64,000 bases of DNA from Lolium rigidum (GCF_022539505.1 NC_061508.1:269210736-269274735); one strand, 5' to 3'; positions 1 to 11,460 are shown, counted from the stretch's first letter. The notes: a model not told the origin generated them from the letters alone. Numbers and translations are program-made.

Positions 1-59
1 GGTGGTACCTGTCTTCTTCTTCTTCTTGTCCCTCGTCTTCAGAATCCTCAAGATCTGCC

Positions 60-2440
60 CAACGAGGTGACTCAGCGCGTTTGCTTTGTGGCGGGAGAGG
101 CCCTAAGCGCTTGAACACAGAAACGTTGGCTGCCTCCTTCTTCTTCTGGTTGCATTCTGGGCAGTTGCCGATTGTGGGCAATCGGCTCATTCCTGAATCC
201 CAGCAGTGTCTGAAGAAAGGGCAGTCCCAGTGTCTGGCGTTGTCATCTTGCTCCCTTGATTTTTCCGTGGCACAGCGCTTGTGCTCCTCCTCATCGCGAT
301 CATGCCGACGATGTCTTCTGGCCTCCCTAGCCAGACGATCTCCTTCATCATCATAGTTGGACCGTCAGCGTTGGTCATACTGATTCACATATTTGTTGAG
401 GAGGTGATCAGAGAGAGGTCGTTGATATCTTATGTTCTTCACTTCTCCCTCTGTGACGTAGCGCTTGCCATCATGATGGAGCCGATCGCGTGGAGCGGCC
501 TCCTCTGTGTCCTTGCTATGAGAGCAGCTGCCCTCATCTCCATCTTTGCCGGAGTGGTTCCCGGGTCCTACCATGTTGATGCTCGAACGAGGGACCTGGG
601 CGGCAACCCTCGAGGTAGGTGACTTCCACCATGTTAACGGCGGGGAAGGGTTGGGTGTCAACCTTCATGGCGTACTGGTTGAAAATTAGACGCCCCTTCT
701 CTATCGCCGCTTGGATGTGCTGACGCCACACCCTGCAGTCGTTGGTGGCATGGGAGAGCGAGTTGTGGTATTTGCAGTACGGCTTTCCGTTCCGCTCTTG
801 CGCCGTGGGGAACTTGAGACCTTCAGGAATCGTCAACTGTTTCTCCTTGAGCAGGAGGTCGAAGATTTGTTCAGTCTTGGTCACGTCAAAATCAAATCCC
901 CTGGGCGGCCCTGGTGGCTTTACCCATTTGCGGGACACGGGGTTCCTCCCCGAGTGCACTCGGCCATCGCTACTTCTTGGTCTCCCGCAGGAACTTCGTC
1001 TTCCTCTGCATCGACCAGGACTACTGCACGCTTGAACTTGTCTTGGTACAGGTCCGGGTGGCACTGTTCATATGCTGATAGTTTCTGAACCATGTGCGCC
1101 AGTGAGGGATAATCTGCTTGGGTGGCCATGTCCTTGAGCTGTGTTACAAGGCCTGCTACTGCCAACTCGACTGCTTCCTTTTCATTTGTACGAACCGAAT
1201 AACATCGGTTCCTAAGATTCCTGAAGCGCTGGATGTACTCTGTCACCGTTTCTCCGCGCTTCTGACGTAGTTGTGCTAGATCGGCAATGCTAGACTCGGA
1301 AGCTTCTGAATGGTATTGCATGTGGAACTGTTCTTCCAATTGCTTCCAAGACCGGATGGAGTTTGCTGGCAAAGAGGTGTACCATCCGAAAGCCGATCCC
1401 GTGAGGGATTGCGAGAAGAGCCTCACGCGTAGCTGATCCGACACTGAAGCCGGTCCTAGTTGCGCCAAATATCGGCCGACGTGCTCGATGGAGCTGGAGC
1501 CATCCGATCCACCGAATTTGGAGAAATCGGGGAGCCGATATTTAGGTGGCAGCGGGATCATCTCGTACTCGTCGGGGTACGGCTTGGAATAGCCGATTGC
1601 CCTTCTTTTCGGCACCATGCCGAACTGGTCTCTCGGTATGGTGCGATCTGATCCGCTATGCTTCGGCTGCGAAGTTGCACTCGAAGATTCGCCGGGGTGG
1701 CGTACTTAGCCAGCCATGTTTGCTTTTCCAGCTCCGAGCCAACCTGCAGGAGCTGGGCTCGGGAGTTTCGTCGGGGTGGCGTACTTAGTTAGCCACGTCC
1801 GCTTCTCAAGCTCCGTCGGCGACGTTCCTCCTGTCTTCGCCGGAGTCCCCGATGTTGTGGCCTGGTTTGAGAGTGCCCAGGTTGCCACAATCCGGCACAT
1901 ACGTGCACGCGTATCCTTGAGGGATCTCCTTAGGCGCCTCGGCCAAGAAGCGGTAGTCACTAGGGTCACCACCGATCTTGTAGACGACGAATGCCGGTGT
2001 AGCCGGCACTTCAGCTGGTGCTGCCAACGCATATGGCAGCGGTGGACGGGACTGGAGTGGCAGCTCTCCTTGATGCGTCCCGAGAGCTGGTCCTGACGGC
2101 GAGTACTGGTGGCTCATGATCTCCTGGATCACGCACAGAGCGACACGCTCCAACACGTTGACCAAGTTTTCAGAGTGGCGGTGTAGCGAGTGAGCCACCA
2201 AGTAGTTGATCTCTCGCCGCAGGCCCCGGTGCGTTCCTCCGACGGGCGCGAGAGGTCTATCCCATCGAGTGCACCTTGCGGTGAGAATCCCTTCCATCCG
2301 ATGCCATGGGAACGGGTTCTCCGAAAAGAGCCGATGAGGTCGGCTTCGAGGGTGACCTTGATCTCGTCATATCTCTTCTTGAGCTCGTCGGGCAGCTCCT
2401 CGTAGGTGACCGGGCGTGCCGTCCGCCATCTCGGATGTAG
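60..2440 (-). pseudogene. gag: gag polyprotein of element C, broken by frameshifts
   Basis: Gag forms the retrotransposon particle and binds the RNA. Reading 5' to 3' on the minus strand, an N-terminal part (about 2440-1806) leads to the conserved gag core (about 1618-920, with GSAFGWYTSLP and FRNLRNRC). A finger region follows (about 1064-534, KPYCKYHNSLSHATNDCRVW), then a C-terminal part near 400-60 with CPFF, HCW and CPEC spacing and a run of Glu and Asp. These parts lie in different frames, so the gene is interrupted by at least two or three indels. A block of about 79 bp is tandemly duplicated at 1689-1820. No start codon could be fixed. Family assignment is firm for gag and inferred for lineage. 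Confidence 0.78.
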
Positions 2441-2467
2441 ATGGCGATGTGGTTGATGTAGACGATT

Positions 2468-2490
2468 GTCCCACCTGGGCGTGCGCGAAT
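2468..2490 (-). other. Primer-binding-like site of element C
   Basis: Directly inside the LTR end the minus strand reads GCGCACGCCCAGGTGGGAC. This resembles the 3' end complement of a tRNA and sits where reverse transcription would be primed. I did not assign the tRNA species. Confidence 0.4.
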
Positions 2491-2750
2491 GTGTTGACTG
2501 CCAAACCCACCGGCGGGCAGCGACTTGTCAACACGGTAGAGCCGGGAAGAGCCTAGAGCTGCGGCTGGCTGAGACCCCTCCGAGCGACGGCCCGCAATGC
2601 TCTTCTGGTCACACGTCCGATGCGAAGTGCAAGGGCGTGCCACCTGACCTATACCTGGTCAGGAAGGTGATGGGGATGCCTCGCTTAGTTTCCTGCATGG
2701 CATACACGTAAACATTAAATACGAGCCTCGATCGGCTCTCAGGTTATCCT

Positions 2751-2777
2751 GCGAATCGGCTCAAAGAGCCGATTCGC
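2751..2777. repeat. Perfect inverted repeat in the LTR of C (12-bp arms)
   Basis: GCGAATCGGCTC at 2751-2762 and GAGCCGATTCGC at 2766-2777 are exact reverse complements around an AAA loop. Confidence 0.9.
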
Positions 2778-3126
2778 CCATGATTCGTACGGGGTGCACG
2801 AATATATGGTGATCCTGCTTGATCAAGATAAAGCTAATGAGATCTACGACGATTTAGGGTTTTCACCGCATAATCGGATCATCCTACTCTAGGTTGGGCC
2901 TCGCGGCCACGCACGGTGATCGTAAGCCGATCCTAAACAAGGTCTAAAAACCAACATGAAGTTGATCCTCGGAACATCCTGTTTAGGACTTGCGAACGCC
3001 ACCCTACGTGCCGCTGGATCCTCCCCCCCTTTGTAAGGCCTAACTATTGTAGATATTAAACTAATCCTTGTAGAACAAGGAGCAATCGTAACGGATCAGA
3101 TCTACTAAATAATGATCAAGCGGGGT

Positions 3127-3161
3127 GCCGCCCCCACACCTGAGATAGGTGTGAGGGCGGC
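3127..3161. repeat. Inverted repeat in the LTR of C (15-bp arms, one mismatch)
   Basis: GCCGCCCCCACACCT (3127-3141) pairs with AGGTGTGAGGGCGGC (3147-3161) with one mismatch and a 5-base loop. Confidence 0.85.
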
Positions 3162-3295
3162 TAGACATGCAAGGGTTGCACTACGTAAGCATGTTATACG
3201 AAGAACTATGCTAACCCTAACACATCTATGATAACTACGTTGCTCACCATCAAAGACGCTTCAGTACGAGCAACGCATGAACAACGTGGAGCTTG

Positions 3296-3330
3296 TGCTG
3301 CCTAGATCGCAAGATGCGATCTAGGCAGCA
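3296..3330. repeat. Perfect inverted repeat in the LTR of C (16-bp arms)
   Basis: TGCTGCCTAGATCGCA (3296-3311) and its exact reverse complement (3315-3330) flank a 3-base loop. It is the longest perfect hairpin that I noticed in this LTR. Confidence 0.92.
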
Positions 3331-3661
3331 TGTCGCTACTCGATAGAAACCCTCGAGACGAAGGAGTTGGCGATGCGCCGAGATTGGTTTGTTTTGGGTT
3401 GAACGTGAGTTGTTGTTTATTCCATAAACCCTAGATACATATTTATAGTCCAGCGGACTTTCTAATTCGGACGTGCACCTAACCGTGCACGAGTAAAACT
3501 CTAACTTTTAATCTAAGATGCGATCTACTATATTACAGATACATGGGCAATTCAGCCCAACTTCGTGTATAAGGCCAATTCTTGTTCTTCCTTCCATGTA
3601 TATCTTCAAGTCTATCTCAATCGTGGCCCACCTCTGACTCGGTCAAATTCTGGTGATAACA

Positions 3662-5481
3662 CTAACGAAGAAGGGGCACGAAAATATAAATCCCTTTGAA
3701 ATTACGTGTGATGCTAGTGATTTTGCTGTAGGCGCTGTTCTTGGACAGCGAGTAGATAAAAAATTGAATGTTATTCATTATGCTAGTAAAACTCTTGATG
3801 CTACTCAAAGAAATTATGCCACAACTGAAAAAGAATTGTTAGCTGTAGTCTTTGCTTGTGACAAGTTTAGATCTTATATTGTTGATTCAAAAGTTACAAT
3901 CCATACTGATCATGCTGCAATTAGGTACCTTATGCAAAAGAAAGATGCTAAGCCAATGCTTATTAGATGGGTGCTTCTTTTGCAAGAATTTGACTTACAT
4001 ATTATAGATAGGAAAGGTGCTGATAATCATGTTGCTGATAATTTGTCTAGATTGGAAAATATTGCTTATGATCCTGTTCCTGTTAATGATAGTTTTCCAA
4101 ATGAACAATTGGCTGTACTAAAGGTGAGCTCGCGAGATAGTCCTTGGTACGCTGATTATGCTAACTTTATTGTTTCCAAGTACTTGCCTCCAACCTTTTC
4201 AGCTCAGCAAAGGAGAAAATTCTTTTATGACTTGAGGCATTATTTTTGGTATGACCCACACTTATATAAAAAAGGAGTGGATGGTATTCTGCGAAGATGT
4301 GTTCCCGAATATGAACAACAAGAGATATTGAGTAAGTGTCATGGTAGTGCTTATGGAGGATATCACGCCGGAGATAGAACCACACAAAAGGTTCTACAAT
4401 CTGGTTTCTATTGGCCAACTCTCTTCAAAGATGCAAGAAAGTTTATTTTATCTTGTGATGAATGTCAAAGGGTTGGCAATATCTCCAGACGCAATGAAAT
4501 GCCTATGAATTATACTCTTGTTATTGAACCATTCGATTGTTGGGGATTCGACTTCATGGGTCCTTTCCCTTCTTCGAAGGTAACACTCATATACTTGTCG
4601 TTGTTGATTATGTTACTAAATGGGTGGAAGCCATACCCACAAAAAGTTCGATGGTGAGACCTCTTTAAGAATGCTTTTAGATATTATTTTTCCTAGATTT
4701 GGAGTTCCTAGATATCTTATGACTGATGGAGGTTCTCATTTTATTCATGGTGGTTTTAGAAAAACTCTTGCTAAATATGGTATTAATCATAGAATTGCTT
4801 CCGCTTATCATCCTCAAACTAGTGGGCAAGTAGAATTATCAAATAGAGAGATTAAATCTATCTTGCAAAAGACTCGTTAATAAATCTAGAAAGAATTGGG
4901 ATAGTAAATTGAAGGAAGCACTATGGGCTTATAGAACTGCTTATAAAAATCCCATGGGTATGTCACCTTATAAAATGGTTTATGGGAAAGCTTGTCATTT
5001 ACCTTTAGAACTAGAGCACAAGGCTTATTGGGCTGTAAGAGAACTAAATAAAGATCCTAAACTTGCCGGTAAGAAGAGATTGCTACAATTGAGTTCTCTA
5101 GATGAATGGAGAAGTGAAGCCTATGAAAATGCTAAACTCTTTAAAGAGAAAGTTAAGAAATGAAACGATAGAAGAATTATCAAAAGAGAATTTAATGTTG
5201 GGGATAAAGTCCTATTGTATCGGTCTCGTCTCAGATTTTTTGCAGGGAAATTAATCTCAAAATGGGAAGGACCATATGTCATTGTGGAGGTGTATCGTTC
5301 AGGGGCAATTAAAATTAGTTCTCTGCAAGGTGATGCCACACAAGTGGTGAATGGACAAAGACTCAAGCATTATATCTCTGGTGATTCTTATAATGAAGAT
5401 GTTGATGTTATTCGAGTGGTGACTCCGGAAGCTTTCATCAAACGTCAAGTTGACAGTCCTGCAGAGTTCGACTTTGAATAG
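3662..5481 (+). pseudogene. pol: pol 3' part of B: RNase H and integrase, broken
   Basis: RNase H (about 3690-4065) removes RNA from the RNA-DNA hybrid and integrase inserts the cDNA. RNase H shows [30 protein letters not shown] and a DNLSRL end. The integrase HHCC finger follows at about 4290-4480, then the core with GFDFMGP, the TDGGSHF aspartate and the [10 protein letters not shown] glutamate region. The C-terminal part reaches 5481. The frame shifts near 4580-4620 and again near 4875, and a stop lies at 5161-5163. The 5' edge is cut by element C just before the first RNase H aspartate. All catalytic-region motifs remain readable, so decay is moderate or partly sequencing error. Confidence 0.88.
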
Positions 5482-5719
5482 GTAACAGTACTGGTAATAA
5501 AAAGTCCGCGTTTAACTTTCCGAACAATGTTTTTGCTGTTTTTGGAAAATATGAAAATTTACGAGATCGAAACGGAGTGGAGGAGACGCACGAGGGCGTG
5601 CCCCCATAGGCCGGCGCGGGCCCCAGCCTGGCCGCGCCGCCCTATGAGGAGGGCCCCTCGTTGCCCCTCTCCGACTCTGGTTCGACCTGGTACTTTCCTT
5701 CTGTCGTAAAAATTCCTGC

Positions 5720-5727
5720 TATATAAT
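5720..5727 (+). promoter_or_regulatory. TATA-like box upstream of the extra ORF of B
   Basis: TATATAAT lies about 93 bases before the ATG at 5820. It follows a GC-rich block (5590-5660) resembling a block in B's own LTR at 8290-8345. This suggests, but does not show, an internal promoter for a separate mRNA. Confidence 0.35.
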
Positions 5728-5819
5728 CCCCCGGACCCCTGGAGGTCCGTATATCGTTTTCTCGACGTGTTTTGTTTCGAGCTGTTTCTGCCAGGATCTG
5801 TTTTCGATCTAGAAGCACC

Positions 5820-6221
5820 ATGGTCTCCAACAACAAGGGCAAGGGGCTTTCGGAGGAAGATATTCAAGATCTCGGGTGGAAAGAGGTGGATAAGAGTGTC
5901 AAGGAAGAAGTGAAGGAGATGTCATCAAAAAGAGAGCAACAAGCTGTTGGGAGTAAGCAAATCTTGGTGGGATCGGTTGACACTCGACGTTGTTTTTCTC
6001 ATAACTTGCAGGGACCCTTGCCACCTGCCCCCAGCCTCGACTCTTTCCCTATTTTGGAGGAAGCTTTACGGGTTACCGATGAGTTTTGTGATAAATACTG
6101 TGCTCTGAGAAGGGAAGTGGAGATACTTCAGGAGGAGAATTATCGACTTCGCAGAATGCTAGAGCGGTTCCTCACTCCCATCAGGGTTGTCTCATCATCA
6201 ACACCACCACCGAAGGAGTAA
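5820..6221 (+). CDS. Extra ORF downstream of pol in B, coiled-coil-like, function unknown
   Basis: An intact 133-residue ORF lies between integrase and the 3' LTR, where some Athila elements have an env-like or additional gene. The ATG at 5820 is in good context (accATGG) and is preferred over an in-frame ATG at 5772, which would add 16 residues of poor composition. The N-terminal half is charged and Lys/Glu-rich (VSNNKGKGLSEED). Residues of about 90-118 (LRREVEILQEENYRLRRMLE) look like a short coiled coil. There is no signal peptide or membrane segment, so it is not an envelope protein of the usual kind. It is the only unbroken ORF of the element while neighbouring pol is broken. I do not recognise a domain. 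Confidence 0.55.
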   Translation: MVSNNKGKGLSEEDIQDLGWKEVDKSVKEEVKEMSSKREQQAVGSKQILVGSVDTRRCFSHNLQGPLPPAPSLDSFPILEEALRVTDEFCDKYCALRREVEILQEENYRLRRMLERFLTPIRVVSSSTPPPKE

Positions 6222-8012
6222 TTCATCATCAGTATTGGCACCCCCTTGGTTTGTTCCAAGCTTGGGGGGAGTGTCGCGGTATCACATCATCACTATCTTT
6301 TACTTCTTATTATTAAGTAGTGTCATATCATGAGTAGGGAAGTTATCATATAAGATGTGTTGCAGTGTGGAAGTATCTCTCTTTTAGTTGGTTATCTATG
6401 TATCCCTTGGTGTGAGTTATCGTTATGGAATATTAATGAGAAGTTTTATCATTTACATATTGCACATCTTATTTTAGTTTGCAATCTCTACTATATGATT
6501 GATCTTGTTGTTAGTATTGGTATCACTTTGGGAGCACTGAGTAAATCTATTTGGTTTTGGCAAACTTAGCATTGGTCAATAGCAACAACACTTTGAGTTA
6601 AGTAGAAAAGAGGAAATACATGTAGATATGTATCTCGTTATCTTGCTTTCTTGTTAGCTCTTAGCTTATTATTCTGAAGATAAAATTGTTTGTGCTTACA
6701 AGGAAGATGCATGATTGTTTCTATCACATGTATATTTGTTTGTTTCCCTCAACTCTTATGCTTGCTAATCAACCTTGCTAGCTAAAGACCTGTACTGAGA
6801 GGGAATACTTCTTGTGCATCCAAACCCTTAAACCAAACCTATGCCATCAGTGTCCACCATAACTACCTACTATGTGGTATTTCCCTGCCATTCCAAGTAA
6901 ATACTTCATGTGCTACCTTTAAACAATTCAAAAGTTATTACCTCTGCTTATTTGTGTTAATGTTTTATAGCTCATGAGGAAGTATGTGGTGTTTTATCTT
7001 TCAATCTTGTTGGGCAGATTTTCACCAATGGACTAGTGGCTTCATCCACTTATCCTATAATTTTGCAAAAAGAGCTAGCAACGGGGTTCCCAGCCCCAAT
7101 TAATTAACTTTCATTAATAATTCTCTTCACATGTTTTGCCCTGATTCGTCAGTAAGCAACTTAATTTTGCAATAGACACTCCTCCATGGTATGTGAAATG
7201 TTGGAAGGCACCCGAGGATTCGGTTAGCCATGGCTTGAGAAAGCAAAGGTTGGGGGGAGTGTCATCCTTAAATAAACTAAAGTACATGTGTAAACAAATG
7301 AGAAGGGGGATGATCTACCTTCTTTGGTAGAGATAACGTCCTTCATGGGAGCCGCTCTTTGGAAGTACTGTTTGGCAAGGGGTTAGAGTACCCACTACCA
7401 TTCGTTGACAACAACAAACACCTCTCAAACTTTACTTTTATGCTCTCTATATGATTTCAAAACTGAAAAAGCTCTAGCACATGATTTAATCCCTGCTTCC
7501 CTCTGCGAAGGGCCTATCTTTTACTTTATGTTGAGTCAGTAAACCTATTTCCCTCTATCTTAAGCAAAGCAATTGAGTTGTTGTGATCAAACCATTTATA
7601 CTGTGATCTACTTAATCATGCCTTTTATTCTTCCTTGTTTAGTACAAGTTTTATCTGAATGAATATAGCTTTGAAAGTTATCAATGATTATGAGGAGATT
7701 ATTATGATTGAGTATGCAAGTTTTACTATAAGCTTTAATATAAGAGCGCTGCTCGATAGATAAGTACAATTTGTTAACTGTTCTCTGACCAAGAATGAAG
7801 TTTGCCATCACCAATTATGATTTCTTATGCACCTTGATTTGTGATTACCTTCTACTTGTTTCAAGTTGATATATATGAGGAAGTTGTTCACTAGAATGTC
7901 TTGTGTGAATTAATATGATGCTTCTTGTTCGTATTTTATTTATCGACTCTTCACTCCATAAACATGTGGTCCTGTTTACCGAGTTCAGTTTCGCTTGGGG
8001 ACAAGCGAAGTC
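6222..8012 (+). other. Long non-coding stretch of B between the extra ORF and the 3' LTR
   Basis: About 1.8 kb, AT-rich, without a convincing ORF. It contains two purine tracts resembling the true polypurine tract, AAGCTTGGGGGGAG at 6258-6271 and AAAGGTTGGGGGGAG at 7245-7259, each followed by GTGTC. Nothing else was recognised. Confidence 0.7.
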
Positions 8013-8027
8013 TAAGCTTAGGGGAGT
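8013..8027 (+). other. Polypurine tract of B
   Basis: AAGCTTAGGGGAG followed by T directly precedes the LTR start TGATACG at 8028. This is the expected plus-strand priming site. Confidence 0.75.
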
Positions 8028-9535
8028 TGATACGTCCATTTTGCATCACTATTTTATATCATAATTTACTGTTATTCATTGATATATTTCATATTTAGAG
8101 ATGATACTTATGTTATTTCATCTATTTTGCATGTTTCATGATTATTGGAGAATCGCGCACCGGAGTCAGGATTCTGCTGGAAAAAGCACCGTCAGAATGC
8201 AATATTTCGGAAGACCAACAATTGACGGAAATTACACGGATAATCTTATTTTTTCCAGAATACGAAGCTAGCCAAAAGGAGGAGCCGAGGAGGGCCGCCA
8301 TGGGCCCCCCATAGGCCGGCACGGGCCCAGGCCTGGCCGCGCCGCCTTGTGGGGAGGGGGCCTATAGCCCCCTCTGGCCTCCTCTCCTTCGTGTACTTCT
8401 TCGTCCCGAAAACCTAAGCTCCAGAGGATAGTCGCGAGGAGTCACAGCCGCCTCTGCGGGGCGGAAAACACCAGAGAGAAAAGAGCTCTCCGGCAGGCTG
8501 AAATCTGCCGGGGAAATTCCCCCCCGGAGGGGAAATCGACGCCATCGTCACCGTCATCGAGCTGGACATCATTGGGATCGTCATCACCATCATCTCCATC
8601 ATCATCACCGCCATCTCCACCGCTGCACATCATCACCGCTGTAACATCTAGGGTTGAATCTTGATTGTTTGATAGGGAAACTCTCCCGTATTGATTTCTA
8701 CTTGTTATTGATGCTATTGAGTGAAACCATTGAACCAAGGTTTATGTTCAGATTGTTATTCATCATCATATCACCTCTGATCATGTTCCATATGATGTCT
8801 CGTGAGTAGTTCGTTTAGTTCTTGAGGACATGGGTGAAGTCTAAATGTTAGTAGTGAATTATGATTGAGTAATATTCAATGTTATGATATTTAAGTTGTG
8901 GTGTTATTCTTCTAGTGGTGTCATGTGAACGTCGACTACATGACACTTCACCTTTATGGGCCTAGGGGAATACATCTTGTATTCGTTTGCCAATTGCGGG
9001 GTTGCCGGAGTGACGAAACCTAAACCCCGTTGGTATATCGATGCGGGAGGGATAGCAGGATCTCGGAGTTTAAGGCTGTGGTTAGATTTATCTTAATTAC
9101 TTGTCTTGTAGTTGCGGATGCTTGCAAGGGGTATAATCACAAGTATGTATTAGTCCTAGGAAGGGCGGTGCATTAGCATAGGTTCACCCACACAACACTT
9201 ATCAAAACAATGAAGATTAATCAACTATATGAAGCGAAAGCACTAGACTAAATTCCTGTGTGTCCTGAAGAACGTTTGGTCATTATAAGTAAACAAACCG
9301 GCTTGTCCTTTGTGCTAAAAAGGATTGGGCCACTCGCTGCAATTATTACTCTCGCATTTTACTTACTCGTACTTTATTTATCTGCTATATCAAAACCCTC
9401 TGAATACTTGTTTGTGAGCATTTATAGTGAATCCTTCATCGAAACTGCTTGTCAACACCTTCTGCTCCTCGTTGGGTTCGACACTCTTATTTATCGGAAG
9501 TACTGCGATACACCCCCTATACTTGTGGGTCATCA
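8028..9535 (+). repeat. 3' LTR of B
   Basis: A 1,508-bp LTR from TGATACGTCC to TGTGGGTCATCA, placed between a polypurine tract and the resumption of copia A. It includes a GC-rich block at 8290-8345 (GGCCGGC, GGCCGCGCCGCC). The copy at the other end of B is outside the window, so age cannot be estimated here. Confidence 0.85.
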
Positions 9536-11460
9536 CCGACCACATCACCGGTGAGCTTAACAAGCTCACCATGAAGGAAAAGTACACCGGCCGCGAGAAA
9601 ATCCATGCGGCAAACGGACAAGGTATGAGCATTAGACATGTTGGTCATGCAATTGTTGATACCCCCTCTAAATCCTTGCATCTTAAGAATGTTCTTCATG
9701 TTCCACATGTCACTAAAAATCTCGTTTCTATCCATCGTTTTACTAAAGATAATCATGTCTTCATCGAATTTCACCCTTGGTATTTCTATGCCAAGGATCA
9801 GGCAACGAAGAAGGTTCTTCTTAAAGGTAGATGTTTGCGTGGCCTCTACCCGTTGATTTCTTCATCACCAATCAAGAATAAACAAGTATTCAGTGTCACA
9901 AAGCCTTCAGCTTCAAGGTGGCACAGTCGTTTAGGGCATCCTTTGTTTCGAATAGTTCAACAAGTTCTTAGCAATTATGATCTTCCTTATACAAAGAAAA
10001 TGCATGATGAGTCGGTTTGTGACTCTTGTCAAAGAGCCAAAAGCCATCAACTCCCCTATTTGAGGTCTACTAGTGTATCCACTTCTCCCCTACAAGTTGT
10101 GTTCTCCGATGTATGGGGACCAGCTCCTACCTCAGTAGGGAGATTTTCATACTATGTAAGCTTCATTGATGATTTTAGCAAATTTTCATGGATTTATCTT
10201 CTTAAGCACAAATCTAATGTGTTTCAAGTTTTTCACCAATTCCAGCAACTTGTTGAACGCAAATTTGATACAAAAATTCTTGCCATACAATCTGATTGGG
10301 GTGGAGAATATGAAAAACTAAATTCTTTCTTTCAAAAGATTGGCATTGAACATCATGTATCTTTCCCTCATGCGCATCAGCAAAATGGCTCAGCTGAACG
10401 CAAGCATCGTCACATTGTAGAAGTAGGTCTTGCACTACTTGCAAATGCATCCATGCCACTCAAGTTTTGGGATGAAGCTTTTCTGACCGCCACATATCTC
10501 ATAAATATGCTACCCACCAAGGTCATTAATCATGAAACACCAATGGAACGTCTCCTTCATAAAACACCATACTATGCATCTCTCTGTATCTTTGGTTGTG
10601 CATGCTGGCCGAATTTGCGTCCTTTCAACAAAAGAAAACTTGCTTTTCGGTCACAACAATGTGTATTTCTTGGGTATAGTCATATGAACAAAGGAGTCAA
10701 ATGTCTTGATGTCAAAACTGGTCGAGTTTATATATCTCGTGACGTTGTTTTTGATGAAACGATGTTTCCCTTTGCTAATCTTCATCCCAATGCCGGTGCC
10801 CTTCTTCGCAAAGAAATCCTTCTCTTGCCCAAATATCTTCAAAATCATCCGGTGTCATCTCATGAGGGGGAACAAAATTGCACTGATCTAACACCTAATG
10901 ACTCTGTAATTCCTGGTGATATAAGTGCTTCTCAGGTTCAGCAGCAATCAGGCAAAAAATTGGTGCAAAACAGTGAAGAAACGAGGACAAACGGTGTGTT
11001 CACGGCAGCACATGCTCCTGGCACAAGACATGATGAGAATCTACCTTGGATCGGGCAATCTTCGGACGACAGCAGCGGATCTGCCTCGAGATCTCCAGGC
11101 ATGACAGGGTCTTCAGGCGCAGCAGGGCAGCCTCGGGCTTCGGCGCGCCAGCCAATGGGCGCTACGTCGCACAGTCCCACGCAGACAACGCCCTCGCGCG
11201 CGTCTCCTGCGACGTCCAGAGGCTAGAGGGGCAGCGAATCTTCTGCCCCCACTGTCAGCCACGACAGTGGCGAATCAAGCGCTGCCACGTGCCACTCACG
11301 GGAGCTGGCATCGCATGCATGATCTCTTGCTCGTCAGACGGAGGCAACAGGCGGATCCTTTGCACCAGGATCTTCTGCGCCTGAGCCATCTGCAACCCAG
11401 CCTGCGGCGCCAACCTATAGAACACGGTCAAGAACAGGTAATGCAAGACCAAAAGTTTAG
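9536..11460 (+). pseudogene. pol: copia A pol: end of protease, GAG-pre-integrase and integrase
   Basis: The first codons (TDHITGEL) are the usual text a few residues after the catalytic DTG of copia proteases; the DTG itself would be beyond element B. The GAG-pre-integrase HHCC finger follows (WHSRLGHP, CDSCQRAKS, about 9915-10045). The integrase core has three acidic sites: FSDVWGP (about 10108), SDWGGEY (about 10292) and NGSAERKHR (about 10390). SDWGGEY replaces the common SDNGGEY. After integrase comes a Ser/Pro-rich linker with a frameshift near 11220 and an in-frame stop (TAG) at 11458-11460, just before the insertion of D. The apparent upstream start of this ORF inside B's LTR is not a real start. 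Confidence 0.88.

Larger units (their letters stand above)
1..3661 (-). mobile_element. Element C: Tat-type Ty3/gypsy retrotransposon, 5' LTR and gag (rest outside window)
   Basis: A minus-strand LTR retrotransposon of which only the 5' LTR, leader and gag are visible; protease to integrase and the 3' LTR would lie left of base 1. The LTR (2492-3661) begins TGTTATCACC and ends GTCAACA on the minus strand, and gag-like coding follows directly. The gag has two features that I associate with the Tat/Retand lineage: a KPYCKYH finger and a CPFF...HCW...CPEC motif. The right end abuts RNase H of element B, so C is inferred to have inserted into B. The expected 5-bp duplicate is CTAAC (3662-3666); its partner is outside the window. 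Confidence 0.8.
2492..3661 (-). repeat. 5' LTR of element C
   Basis: A 1,170-bp LTR bounded by TG and CA on the minus strand (TGTTATCACC at 3661, ending GTCAACA at 2492). Its partner is outside the window, so the limits come from the terminal dinucleotides, the following primer-binding-like site and the abrupt switch to element B at 3662. It carries three strong stem-loops, listed separately. Confidence 0.7.
3662..9535 (+). mobile_element. Element B: Athila-type Ty3/gypsy retrotransposon, 3' part
   Basis: The visible part runs from RNase H through integrase, an extra ORF, a long non-coding stretch and the 3' LTR ending at 9535. The integrase finger text ([17 protein letters not shown]) and the LTR start (TGATACGTCC) are typical of the Athila lineage, close to Sabrina/WHAM-type pooid elements as I recall them. 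Its 5' half is left of element C and outside the window. On the right, B ends exactly where the TDHITGEL coding of copia A resumes. B is therefore inferred to sit inside A, with CCGAC (9536-9540) as the right copy of the target duplication. Confidence 0.85.

Noticed and set aside
9427..11226. A single 599-codon ORF starting inside the LTR of B
   Set aside because: The first part is LTR sequence of B read by chance into copia A; the real coding upstream of 9536 belongs to the interrupted copia.
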